Source: Helicobacter sp. (GTDB taxonomy: Bacteria; Campylobacterota; Campylobacteria; Campylobacterales; Helicobacteraceae). Taken from it: a stretch of 64,000 nt of DNA. Positions 27,685 through 37,267 of the stretch are shown here, piece after piece. The position numbers and the translations under genes were made by a program. Numbering within the stretch: position 1 is the stretch's first letter; each line of letters begins with the position of its first letter. The DNA lies in assembly GCF_014799995.1 (NCBI RefSeq), contig NZ_JAAVGY010000040.1, positions 89,263 through 153,262 on the forward strand. Reading direction: 5' to 3'. The notes under the pieces were generated by a model, which was not told the DNA's origin, made no database searches, and saw only the letters and a list, made by a program, of their open reading frames with translations.

Positions 27685-27839
27685 GGTTTTTCCTTAAAAT
27701 AAATTAAAACATAAAGTTTTGAGATGAAATTATAGCGCAGAAAATCTAAGATTTCTGTATTTAATTCTCGCAATGCCTTGAAATTTTTAAACTAATGTTT
27801 TGTAAAATTGACTAATTTTCTTTCATTAAGGATTCTAAA

Positions 27840-29597
27840 ATGGCAGTGGTCTTACAAATCGGAGCAGGTGGCGTTGGCGGCGTTGTGGCGCACAAAATGG
27901 CGATGAATCGCGAGGTGTTTTCGCGCATTGTGCTTGCCTCGCGCACGCTCGAAAAGTGCCGCGCAATCGCAGATTCTATCCGCGCGAAAGGCTTGGGCGA
28001 AATTGAGATTGATGCAGTTGATGCGGATAATGTGGAATCCCTTGTGGCTTTGATTGAGAAATATCGCCCAAAACTCGTGGTGAATGTCGCGCTTCCTTAT
28101 CAGGATTTGGCGATTATGGAGGCGTGTTTGCGCACAAAGACACATTATTTGGATACTGCAAACTATGAGCACCCAGATTCCGCGCATTTTGAGTATAAGG
28201 AGCAATGGGCGTATGACGCGCGTTACAAAGAAGCGGGGATTTACGCGCTGCTTGGTAGCGGCTTTGACCCGGGTGCTACGAATGTCTTTTGTGCGTATGC
28301 GCAGAAGCATTATTTTGACGAGATAGAGAGCATTGATATTTTGGATTGCAACGCGGGCGACCACGGCTATGCGTTTGCGACAAACTTTAATCCTGAAATC
28401 AATTTGCGTGAAGTAAGTAGCAAGGCGCGGTATTGGGTTTCGCGTTCAGCTTGTAGCGACTTTTTAGGGAGTGCAGCGGACGCTTCGTTGCGATGTATGT
28501 CTAATACATCTCACTCGCTTACCTCGCACAACCCTAAAAATTCATCTACAATCTTAGAACGCGAGGCGCAAAGTTTGGAATCCCGAACGGATTCTGCCAT
28601 TTCTCTTGTCTCCCAAACCGATTTGAGCCTCAATCCCGACTTGCAACAAGACACGATTTACCGCAAGTTTGAGCGTGCAGAGAAGCATTTTGCGCTTGAA
28701 TCGAACACGCAAGATTTGAAGGTTGAGGGATATTTTGGCGGGCAGTGGCGCGACATTGCGCCTTTGGCTTTGATGAAAGAATGGGATTACCCCGAAGTAG
28801 GCGCGAAAAATAGCTATCTTTTGTATCACGAGGAATTGGAATCTTTGGTGCGCAATGTGCGGGGGCTCAAGAGAATCCGCTTCTTTATGACCTTTGGCGA
28901 GAGCTACCTCACGCACATGAAATGCCTCGAGAATGTCGGGCTTTTGCGCGTGGATTCTGTGCTGCACAAGGGCGGGTTTATCGTGCCTATCGAGGTGCTA
29001 AAGACCTTGTTGCCCGACCCTGCGAGCCTAGCAAGCCGCACGAAGGGCAAGACGAACATCGGCTGCTATATGCGCGGCGTGAAAGACGGCAAGGAGCGCA
29101 CGATTTATATTTATAATGTATGCGAGCACGAGAAATGCTACGCGGAAGTGAATGCGCAAGGCGTGAGCTATACGACAGGCGTGCCTGCGATGATTGGCGC
29201 GAAGTTGATATGCGAGGGTAAGTGGGGCGTTGGGGCGAGCAAGAATGTGTCTCTTACTCAACCTTCGCAGGAGCTTGAAAAATCCTCAATCGATAGGCGC
29301 ACAGACTTATCTCAATTGGATTTTTCGGCGCAACCTGCAAATCTTAAGCAAGATACACATTCTTTAGATTCTAATATGGAATCTTTCAATGCCGAGCGTT
29401 TGGAGTTTAATAAAGATATGCCACAGGGAGGCGAGGCGCAAGGTGTGGATTCTGCACGAGGTGCGGGTGTGTGGAATATGGAGCAAAACGACCCAGACCC
29501 CTTTATGCGTGAGCTAAACAAGCAAGGATTACCCTATGTCGTGCTAGAAATAGAATCTAATGGAGAGGCAAAAGTGCTAGAAGATGGGAGAGGGTGA
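27840..29597 (+). CDS. Carboxynorspermidine synthase-like (saccharopine dehydrogenase family) enzyme with two in-frame insertions
   Basis: The Rossmann N terminus (VLQIGAGGVGGVVAHKMA), the GSGFDPGATNVFCAYA, FFMTFGESYLTHMKCLENVG and SLASRTKGKTNIGC segments, and the end NDPDPFMRELNKQGLPYV match carboxy(nor)spermidine dehydrogenases. These condense aspartate semialdehyde with a diamine in the alternative spermidine pathway. Typical members have about 400 residues; this one has 585. Extra segments at about residues 200-290 and 465-545 are rich in Ser, Gln, Asp and Leu and contain palindromic DNA. One 60-base row is 58% GC, well above the neighbours. It is probably active if the insertions are surface loops. 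Confidence 0.82.
   Translation: MAVVLQIGAGGVGGVVAHKMAMNREVFSRIVLASRTLEKCRAIADSIRAKGLGEIEIDAVDADNVESLVALIEKYRPKLVVNVALPYQDLAIMEACLRTKTHYLDTANYEHPDSAHFEYKEQWAYDARYKEAGIYALLGSGFDPGATNVFCAYAQKHYFDEIESIDILDCNAGDHGYAFATNFNPEINLREVSSKARYWVSRSACSDFLGSAADASLRCMSNTSHSLTSHNPKNSSTILEREAQSLESRTDSAISLVSQTDLSLNPDLQQDTIYRKFERAEKHFALESNTQDLKVEGYFGGQWRDIAPLALMKEWDYPEVGAKNSYLLYHEELESLVRNVRGLKRIRFFMTFGESYLTHMKCLENVGLLRVDSVLHKGGFIVPIEVLKTLLPDPASLASRTKGKTNIGCYMRGVKDGKERTIYIYNVCEHEKCYAEVNAQGVSYTTGVPAMIGAKLICEGKWGVGASKNVSLTQPSQELEKSSIDRRTDLSQLDFSAQPANLKQDTHSLDSNMESFNAERLEFNKDMPQGGEAQGVDSARGAGVWNMEQNDPDPFMRELNKQGLPYVVLEIESNGEAKVLEDGRG
28451..28551 (+). repeat. Palindromic element inserted in frame (first insertion)
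   Basis: Nested inverted repeats: TTGTAG (28451-28456) with CTACAA (28546-28551), TTTTTAGGG (28461-28469) with CCCTAAAAA (28532-28540), and GATGTAT (28492-28498) with ATACATC (28504-28510). It codes in frame for the CSDFLGSAADAS...NPKNSST part of the enzyme, absent from typical relatives. It resembles in concept the Rickettsia palindromic elements, which also insert in frame. Confidence 0.65.
29267..29338 (+). repeat. Second palindromic stretch within the insertion near the 3' end
   Basis: GCAGG (29267-29271) pairs with CCTGC (29334-29338), and GAAAAATCC (29277-29285) with GGATTTTTC (29318-29326). It lies in the second extra segment of the same enzyme gene, between the conserved GKWGVG and GVWNMEQNDPDPFM parts. 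Confidence 0.55.
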
Positions 29598-29608
29598 AAC
29601 TTGCTTAA
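29594..29608 (+). repeat. Left direct repeat flanking the Mrr-like gene
   Basis: GTGAAACTTGCTTAA spans the stop codon of the upstream enzyme gene and recurs with one mismatch at 30159-30173. Confidence 0.7.
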
Positions 29609-29652
29609 TGGTGCTATGGCGTTTGAGTGTTTAGAGGAATAAGGAATAGTTT

Positions 29653-30162
29653 GTGGAAATATTGTTTATATCAGCCCTTGTATTGATGATATTTTATGCT
29701 TTCTCCAAAAGACGCAATTCTATTGACGGGGATTCTGAATGCTCTAGCGACACTCAAGCAAAATATAAAACTCGCAAGGTTTCTAGTAAATCACAAAACA
29801 AGCAAAAAGGCGATAAATACGAATTGCAAATTGTTAGGCATTATAAACAGCAGGGTTACAAGGTATATCCTAAAGGACTTAAGGAGGGGCGGCGCGATAA
29901 AGGCATTGATATAATTGCATATAAAGGCAAAGATGCACTTTTGATTCAGTGCAAGAATTGGGAGCATTCACAAGTGAAGCAGGAGCATTTAAGAATCTTT
30001 TTGGGCGATTGCACCGCATACATAGAGCAAAATCAAAAGATTTTTGCTAAAAGAAGTGTTCGCCGAGTGTTTATAACGAGTTGTGAAAGTGTGGATTATG
30101 GGGTAAAAAAATTTTTGGAAGAAAACGATATGGAGTATAAGATTATTCCTTATTTTGCGTGA
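29653..30162 (+). CDS. Membrane-anchored Mrr-like restriction endonuclease-fold protein
   Basis: A 169-residue protein starting at GTG, with AAGGA 7 bases upstream. An N-terminal hydrophobic helix (ILFISALVLMIFYAF) is followed by a Ser/Lys-rich linker. The PD-(D/E)XK core of the Mrr family then appears: KGDKYELQIVRHY, the catalytic GIDIIA aspartate and LIQCKNW with Q-x-K. A membrane-tethered Mrr-type nuclease could cleave incoming or modified DNA; that role is inference. The gene is bracketed by 15-bp direct repeats, suggesting recent insertion at the end of the preceding gene. Confidence 0.75.
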   Translation: MEILFISALVLMIFYAFSKRRNSIDGDSECSSDTQAKYKTRKVSSKSQNKQKGDKYELQIVRHYKQQGYKVYPKGLKEGRRDKGIDIIAYKGKDALLIQCKNWEHSQVKQEHLRIFLGDCTAYIEQNQKIFAKRSVRRVFITSCESVDYGVKKFLEENDMEYKIIPYFA

Positions 30163-30173
30163 AACTCGCTTAA
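30159..30173 (+). repeat. Right direct repeat flanking the Mrr-like gene
   Basis: GTGAAACTCGCTTAA, 14 of 15 identical to the left copy, again spanning a stop codon, here that of the Mrr-like gene. Confidence 0.7.
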
Positions 30174-30246
30174 ACAGCATTCAATCAAGAATTAAGCCCA
30201 ATCTCGTTAAAATACCGCAAAGTAAAGGCATAAGGGAGCGTTGCGT

Positions 30247-32971
30247 ATGGATTACAAAAAAGCATTTTATTCTAAGTTAGAGGATTGCTATTTGGGTGTG
30301 AAAATCAAGGATTTTCATCAAGGGAATATTGCTAAAAGTGGCTTTAGCAATCTGCTTAAAATCAAAGAGCAATATTTCACCCATATCAAAGCCTATTTAG
30401 AATCACAGATTGAAAGCGAGCCACTCTCACATGATATTTACAATAAGCTTTTTACTTTCTTTGATAGCTATTTGAATGAGAGCGGCACGCCATTTTTCAC
30501 CGATACGCCTATCTATAAAAATATTTATGCCAAAATCTATACCAACTCCAAAGACACGAGTTTATTCTACAAAACACAGAATCTCTACTATGTCAAATCC
30601 GACACACTCTACCAAAGCCTCACTTTAAGTGATGAAAAGCAAGGCTATGAAGTCGTATTTGATGCGAGTGAATATAAGCAAAATACCGATAACACTAAAA
30701 ACAAAATTATTTTTAAATTTGCAGGTGTTGAAAGTATAAGTGGTGAAACAAATGATGAGGGCAAGCCACAGATTCTTATCAAGGTTAGCAACCAAAAAGA
30801 CCTGTTTCCCGAGCTTAACAATGTCTTTAAGCAAAATTCTAATGAGTTTAGTGAGGAGTTTTTAAAGGATTTAAAACAAAATGCAATCTTGAAAGATTCT
30901 AAAATCAAAATCAACGAAGAGGAGCTCAAAAAAATCTTTAGGAGCTACAAGAAGCAAAGCGAAATAGACTTCTTTATCCACAAAAATGCTACTACTTTTC
31001 TAAAAGAGCAGTTTGATTTGTGGATGTTTGGCTATCTCTATAAAGAAAGCGCGATTCAAGAATGGAATCCAGACATCATAGCGCATTTGCAACGCATTAA
31101 AAATATCGCCTATGAGGTGATTAGGCTTATAGGGGATTTTGAAAATGAGCTAAAGGCTGTATGGCTAAAGCCCAAATTTGCTAAGAAAACAGAATATGTT
31201 TTTAGCCTTGATGTGGTTTTAAATCAAATCGCACAAAGTGCAAACCTTAGAGGCGTTGTCGGGGTGGGGGGAGAGTTTGAGAGGGGGGAGGGAGCGACTT
31301 CGCAATTCAAGCCCCTCCCCTCTCTCATAAAAGAATTTTTAGGGTTAATAACAAACGACAAAGGCTTTGAATCTCAAATCAAAGAATGGCAAGAATTAAA
31401 TCTCGTTGATGAGGATTTTAACAAAGAGGATTTATTGAGTAATGACAAATACCGCTATCTCCCCATTGACACAAAGCACTTTACTAAAGAGACAAAATAC
31501 AAGATTCTAGGTAGTTTTGAAAATTTGGAATCTATCCTTAATGGTGAGCTAATAAAGGCGGATAACTTTCAAGCCTTGAATACTCTAATGCCCAAATATC
31601 AAGGCAAAGTAGATTTGATTTATATCGACCCGCCATTTAACACAGGAAGCGACTTTGAGTATAAAGACAAATTTCAAGATAGCACTTGGCTTTCTTTAAT
31701 GAATGGAAAATCGTTTGGAGTTGGCAAGGGAGTTGCTAAGTAGTGAGGGGAGTTTTTATTTGCATTTAGATGAAAATGCAGATTATTTAGGAAGATTGCT
31801 TATTGATAATATTTTTGAATCCTTAGAATGTAAAAAAATTACATTTGATACAAATGCTACAAAGGATGAAGAAGCGGATTTATTTGGATATAAAAGTTTT
31901 GGCAATAATTTTGCCCTTAAAAGTTCTACAATATTTTTTATTAAAAAATGCCAAAGTATTTTTAATAAATTGTGGAAACCAAATAGAAATACAACACAAC
32001 TAAATATAGGACAATTAGATTTAATTGCAAAAGCTAAAAATAATTCACCGAAGAAAATTGAAGACTTTGATTACTTTGTAGAAAATTATAGTAATGGCAA
32101 GTTGGTAATGAAAAAAATAGAGCTAGATTCCGAAAAAATATATCCAATCGGAGATATTTGGAATGACATATATTCTTTCACTCAGTCTGAAATGAGAGTA
32201 AGTGAAAATATTTCATTTTATAGCTCACAAAAACCAGAAAATATGTTGCGCAGAATTATTCAATCTAGTTCAAACCAAAGTAATATTGTGCTTGATTTTT
32301 TTGCAGGGAGTGGCACGACCTTAGCAGTGGCGCAAAAGCTCGGGCGCAGATGGCTAGGTGTGGAAATGGGGGAACATTTTTACGAAAAATATACTGCATA
32401 CAACAAAGAAAACAAACAAGATGAATGTCGGCTCGGGTTGTTGGGTAGAATGAAAAATGTAGTGGCTGGAGATAAAGATTTTTTTGCAATAGATAAAAAA
32501 AGACGCTCCCATTTATCAAAAAGCTTAAATTATCAAGGTGGCGGGGCATTTCGTTACTATGAATTAGAATCCTATGAAGAGGCTTTGAGCCATTGTGAAT
32601 ATGTTCTAAAAGATTCTTATCATTCTGAACCTGCTTTAGGTGAAGAATCTCATAAACTCGGACAACACGAGCTTTACAAAGGCAAAGACTATGCCAAAGC
32701 TGAAGCAATACTCGACTACCGCAAATCCCGCAAACTCATTGATAGGTTACATAAAGGCGAGATTGTATGCCTAGATATGCACACAGAGTATCGCCAAGAT
32801 TTTGATATATTCCAAACCATAGCAAACCTTATGGGGTGGAAAATCAAGCGATTGTTTTTGGATTCTAAAGGCATAGAATCTTGTGAGTTTGATAATGGTG
32901 AGATTCTAAACTTAGATTCGCTAGATTTAGCCAAATACCCAAAACTGAAAAATCTAATATGGTGGGAGTAG
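30247..32971 (+). pseudogene. mod: Type III DNA methyltransferase (mod), broken by a 4-bp duplication
   Basis: A type III Mod gene in two frames. The 5' part (to the stop at 31743) ends in catalytic motif LIYIDPPFNTGSDFEYKDKF; the 3' part continues from about 31703 as MENRLELARELLSSEGSFYLHLDENADYLG, then the recognition region, DFFAGSGTT (SAM motif) and a C-terminal domain. The join is a tandem AATG duplication at 31698-31705; removing four bases restores one frame of about 900 residues. The ATG at 30247 has AAGGGAG upstream. As sequenced it would make a truncated, inactive enzyme. Confidence 0.88.
31279..31326 (+). repeat. G/C-rich palindrome inside mod
   Basis: A purine-rich arm (31279-31294, GAGAGGGGGGAGGGAG) faces a pyrimidine-rich arm (31311-31326, GCCCCTCCCCTCTCTC). 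It encodes EFERGEGATSQFKPLPSL between ordinary Mod sequence and is far GC-richer than its surroundings, so it looks like an inserted palindromic element kept in frame. Confidence 0.55.
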
Positions 32972-32975
32972 AGGA

Positions 32976-33335
32976 ATGGCAGAAAATAATCATACATCAC
33001 AAAATATTATTGAAAAAATAACAGGGTTTGATTGTGCTTTAAAACTTATAGGATATACAATTATTTTAATGTTAGTAAATTCCTGTATTGATAAGATTTC
33101 AGAACCAAAGCTTAAAAAACAAGAAAAATTTTATAAAGAGGTAATGCAACAACAATGCAGAGAAAGAATCGGAGAAAAAACGATTGAAATCATTAAAGAA
33201 CTTTCTGCAAGCGACAATCCAAATGCAAGTGAGGCTATTAAATCAATAGAAACAATACATCAGCAGCTTTTAGATGATTGCAATAATTTTATCATAAGAG
33301 AGATAGAAAATAATGGGAGTCAAAATGCAAAATAA
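32976..33335 (+). CDS. Small membrane protein of unknown function
   Basis: A 119-residue protein with one hydrophobic helix (about residues 22-40, LKLIGYTIILMLVNS). A charged, helical region of about 75 residues with three cysteines follows. It starts 4 bases after mod and its end overlaps the rhuM start by 11 bases, so it is part of the same operon. I recognise no family. It may be an accessory factor of the type III locus, or cargo. Confidence 0.6.
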   Translation: MAENNHTSQNIIEKITGFDCALKLIGYTIILMLVNSCIDKISEPKLKKQEKFYKEVMQQQCRERIGEKTIEIIKELSASDNPNASEAIKSIETIHQQLLDDCNNFIIREIENNGSQNAK

Positions 33336-34325
33336 TCTCCTCCTCTACACCACACAAGATAAAAAAGTCAAGGTTGAACTCCATGAACTAGGTGAAAGTG
33401 TATTTTTAGCCCAAGATGCTATGGCAAAACTTTTTGACACCTCAAAATCTAGTATCAGTGAGCATATCACAAATATCCTCAAAGAGGGGGAATTGCAAGC
33501 AGATTTTAGTTTTCGGGAAATCCGAACAACTGCTCGTGATGGCAAATCCTACAAAGTGAAATTTTATTCTCTTGAGATGATTTTAGCTGTGGGTTTTCGT
33601 GTGCGAAGCAAGCGAGGGGTGCAGTTTAGAATCTGGGCAAATGAGCATTTGGCAAGCTATCTGCAAAAGGGCTTTGTGATTGATAGTGAGCGATTAAAAA
33701 ATCCAAATGGCAGGACGGATTATTTTGATGAACTCTTAGAACAGATTCGTGATATAAGGGCAAGTGAGAAAAGGTTTTATCAAAAAGTGCGAGAGCTTTT
33801 TGCTTTGAGTGCAGATTATGACCCAAGCGATAAGGCAACACAGATGTTCTTTGCACAAACGCAAAATAAGCTTTTATATGCGACTACACATAAAACCGCA
33901 GCAGAGCTGATTTGCGAACGAGCTAATGCAAAGGAGCTTAATATGGGGCTAACAAGCCAGAAAGGCAATATTGTGCGCAAAGGCGATGTGATTATCGTTA
34001 AAAACTATTTGAGTAAAGAGGAGCTAGATATTCTCAATCGTTTAGTCAATGTGTTTTTAGAATCCGCAGAGCTTAGAGTGAAGGACAAACAAGCTTTGAC
34101 AATGGGGTTTTGGAAGCAAAATGTGGATTCTTTGCTTGAGGCAAGGAAATTTTAAAAGATAATGGTAGTATTTCTAATGCACAAATGGAGCAAATCGCCT
34201 ATGAGCAGTATGAAAAATTTAATCAAAAACGCAAAGAGGAAAATTTGCTTAAAGCACAAAAAGAAGATGAAGAAATTTTGGAATCTACCTATAAAGCACT
34301 GAGAAAAGGAAAAGCAAATGAGTAA
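33325..34325 (+). pseudogene. RhuM-family protein, frameshifted near the 3' end
   Basis: RhuM-type proteins have a DNA-binding-like N terminus (LFDTSKSSISEHITNILKEGEL) and a Fic-like C-terminal region; this one shows both. The main frame stops at 34155 after LLEARKF. Adding one T to the T4 run at 34150-34153 continues the frame through KDNGSISNAQMEQIAYEQYEK to a stop at 34325, overlapping the res start. The GGGAG at 33315-33319 selects the ATG at 33325. The shortened 276-residue product may keep partial function. RhuM biochemistry is poorly known. Confidence 0.8.
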
Positions 34326-37188
34326 AACAAAATCCACAACACAATCAGCACAAAAAGAATTGATTCTTAAAGAAATCATTGCGCCAAAGATTCAAGATGG
34401 CGAATCTTTGCTAGGTGGCTTTGATTTGCAGAGTTTTTCGCATACTATTTCTTTGCAAGATTATCAAATCTCTGCGCTTAATAGTGCTATAACTGCCTTA
34501 AACTTTTATACGCAAAATGCTAATGAACTATATCAATGTTATTGTGATTATGGAGTAAAAGATATTGCAAAAGAGCAAATCAATACCGCAAGCTTTTGGA
34601 TGGCAACAGGGAGTGGCAAAAGTATCGTGATGATAAAGCTGATTGCGCTTTTACATAGCCTAATGACAAATGGCGATTTTCCTAAAAAGCCGATTATGCT
34701 TCTTGTGCCAAATGATAAGATTTTAGAACAATTTAAGGCTCATATTGCAGAATATAACGCCCACCAAAGCAAGGCTATCAGCATTAAAGATTTAAAGGAT
34801 TATGAAAATGCAGCGGCTTATGCTTCACTCTTTGATGAGAATATTGTTTTTATTGGACGCAGTGATTTGCTAGATACGAGCGAAAATGTCGGCAAGGATT
34901 CTAAGGCAAAACGACTGAATTACAAAAATTTCTTGAACAAAGAAGGCTGGATTGTGCTTCTTGATGAGGCGCATAAGGGTGATAGTAAAGATTCTGTGCG
35001 TAAAGCTTACATTAGAGAGCTCGCAAGGGGCTTAGATTCTAAAGAATCTGATAATCCCAAAGGCTTTATCTTTAATTTCTCCGCAACCTTTAGCGATAGT
35101 TTCGACTTACAAACATGCGCATTTAATTACAATTTAGAGAAATTTAATCTTCAAGGCTATGGCAAAAATATTGCAGTGTTAGATTCGGACTTGAAATCCT
35201 TTAAAGAATTGCAAGGCAATGAGGAGCAAATCAATAGAATCTTGGAAAGTTTTATCTTATTTTGTGCGATTAAGAAGCATAGAGAAAATATAATGAAAAA
35301 ATTTGGTGCATTTCAAAAAGATAAGAATCTTAGCTATCACAAGCCGCTAATTATTGCGGTTGCCGATAAAGTCAATACAGCAGATGCAGGAATCAAGCTC
35401 TATTTTGAAGCCATTTTGCAAATCCTAAAACTTGATAGAGATATTACAGATATTGCACAAAATCTTTATGAAACACTCCAAAACCAAAACTTGTATTTTG
35501 ATAAAAACATGAGTTTAGATAAGGACTTTTTGAATCTGATTTTGGCAATGGATTCTAAAACTCTAAGACAAGAAATATTCTATGCTTCGCAAAGCTCTAT
35601 GATTGAGGCGTGTAAGATAAAGGGCAATACCAAAGAGATTGTCTTTAAATCTAAAAATGCTAAAGAGCCTTTCTTGCTTTTAAATATCGGAAGCATTCGA
35701 GAATGGGAGAAGCAATATCTAAGCAATCTTGGTATCGAGAGTGGAGAAGATATTACTAATGGATATTTTCAAAACATTAATCATAGTGACTCGCCCATAC
35801 AAATTATGATGGGGAGCAAAGTCTTTAGCGAGGGTTGGGATAGCAATCGCGTGAATCTGATTTGCTTTATTAATATTGGTAGCAAAAATGCAAAGAAATA
35901 TGTCTTGCAAACCATTGGTAGAGGTGTGCGGATTGAGCCTTTTAGGGGAGTGAGAAAAAGGCTTACGCAATGCGATGTGTTGGATTATCATCAAAAAGAG
36001 AGCTTATGTAAGGGGAGCTTGGGTATCGAAACACTCTTTATTATGGCAAGTCAAAAGGAGGCGATTAAAGGGATTTTAGACGGGATTGAGGAATTTATTC
36101 AAAATCACCCCTTAAGTGGCTTTAAAAGAAACAAAACCTTTCAGCCTCTACTTGTGCCAAAATATAAAGATTCTGGAGAAACGCAGAGAATCTACCATAT
36201 CTCCCAAAGCGACTTTAATGCTCTCCAAGATTATATAGAATCCTTTGATGAAGATGTTTTATTGTTGCAGACAAATCTTAAGGCAAATGATTTAGGATAT
36301 TCTACACTTAGGAAAATACAGGCAAAAATGAGTGATGTAGATAGGGAAGATTCTATTAAAATTATCGGAGATACCAAGCAACTTGAGGCGAAAAATGCCT
36401 TAAGAATTTTGGATACTTTCTTTCATTCTGCACAGCAAAAACTTGATAGATTTGAAAGCTTGCAAGATGAAATTTGTCATTATCAGAAGTTTAGCTCTAC
36501 TCTTGATTTTATTGTTGTAGAAGAAATTAACAAAAAGATTAAGGAGCTTGTGTCGGCAAGAAATACAGAGACAAGGGAGGATTTAGAATCTAAAGGAGTG
36601 CCAAAAGAGTATATAGAGACAATCCTACAATCACAGCAGAGCAAGAAAAAGACTGAAGTCTATGGATATATTTTAGATTCTAGCTTGCAAGAACATTATT
36701 ATAATCCCCTAGTGATTGATAAGAAAAATGATAGTAGAATTGTTTATGCGATTAGAGAGCCAAGCGAGATAGAGTTTTTACGAGATTTGCAGAAATACTT
36801 GCAAGAAAACAATAATGCCCTCAAGCAATACGAATGGTGCTTTAGTAGGATTGTAGAAAATGTGGATTCTATCTATATCCCCTATTTTGATGAGGAGAAG
36901 CAAGATTATCGAAAGTTTTATCCTGATTTTATCTTTTGGCTTAAATCAAGGCAAACTCATGCATATAAAATCTATTTTATCGACCCAAAAGGCTTGAGGC
37001 ACGAGGCGAATGCACGTTATAAGCTACAAGGTTTTAAGAATATTTTTGGGAAAAATTCACTTCATTTTGATAGTTTTCATATTGAGGTATTTTTATTTTA
37101 TTACAATAAACAAAATTATTCCGTTTCAAATATGGAAAATCATATCAAATCTACCATCGCAGAGCTTTTTTCTTCAAGGCTTAAGTAA
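34318..37188 (+). CDS. res: Type III restriction enzyme, helicase-nuclease (Res) subunit
   Basis: A 956-residue SF2 protein. Walker A is ATGSGKS (about residues 97-103), motif II is LLDEAHKGD and motif VI is around TIGRGVRIEPFRG. A C-terminal PD-(D/E)XK nuclease is suggested by YPDFIFWLK followed by YFIDPKGL. Res works in complex with Mod, translocates with ATP and cuts near the unmodified site. Its ATG overlaps the true end of the rhuM gene. With mod broken as sequenced, this subunit has no cognate partner unless another Mod serves it. Confidence 0.85.
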   Translation: MSKTKSTTQSAQKELILKEIIAPKIQDGESLLGGFDLQSFSHTISLQDYQISALNSAITALNFYTQNANELYQCYCDYGVKDIAKEQINTASFWMATGSGKSIVMIKLIALLHSLMTNGDFPKKPIMLLVPNDKILEQFKAHIAEYNAHQSKAISIKDLKDYENAAAYASLFDENIVFIGRSDLLDTSENVGKDSKAKRLNYKNFLNKEGWIVLLDEAHKGDSKDSVRKAYIRELARGLDSKESDNPKGFIFNFSATFSDSFDLQTCAFNYNLEKFNLQGYGKNIAVLDSDLKSFKELQGNEEQINRILESFILFCAIKKHRENIMKKFGAFQKDKNLSYHKPLIIAVADKVNTADAGIKLYFEAILQILKLDRDITDIAQNLYETLQNQNLYFDKNMSLDKDFLNLILAMDSKTLRQEIFYASQSSMIEACKIKGNTKEIVFKSKNAKEPFLLLNIGSIREWEKQYLSNLGIESGEDITNGYFQNINHSDSPIQIMMGSKVFSEGWDSNRVNLICFINIGSKNAKKYVLQTIGRGVRIEPFRGVRKRLTQCDVLDYHQKESLCKGSLGIETLFIMASQKEAIKGILDGIEEFIQNHPLSGFKRNKTFQPLLVPKYKDSGETQRIYHISQSDFNALQDYIESFDEDVLLLQTNLKANDLGYSTLRKIQAKMSDVDREDSIKIIGDTKQLEAKNALRILDTFFHSAQQKLDRFESLQDEICHYQKFSSTLDFIVVEEINKKIKELVSARNTETREDLESKGVPKEYIETILQSQQSKKKTEVYGYILDSSLQEHYYNPLVIDKKNDSRIVYAIREPSEIEFLRDLQKYLQENNNALKQYEWCFSRIVENVDSIYIPYFDEEKQDYRKFYPDFIFWLKSRQTHAYKIYFIDPKGLRHEANARYKLQGFKNIFGKNSLHFDSFHIEVFLFYYNKQNYSVSNMENHIKSTIAELFSSRLK

Positions 37189-37215
37189 TAAATAAGATTG
37201 TAAGCATTCCTTTGC

Positions 37216-37221
37216 TATAGT
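37216..37221 (+). promoter_or_regulatory. Probable -10 box of the second type III operon
   Basis: TGC-TATAGT, 47 bases before the chosen start of the second res gene, in the only gap between the two type III loci. It is similar in context to the box before cysS. Confidence 0.45.
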
Positions 37222-37267
37222 TCCCTTATTTTAGGCGATGAGATGGAGAAGCTCTAGGAAGGTAGGA

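Noticed and set aside
27685..27839. Fur box upstream of sodB
   Set aside because: The region is AT-rich with a TATAAT, but I see no array of the expected palindromic iron-box repeats.
27852..29521. Antisense frames opposite the polyamine enzyme gene
   Set aside because: Same reason: high GC lowers stop frequency, and they have no ribosome sites or family likeness.
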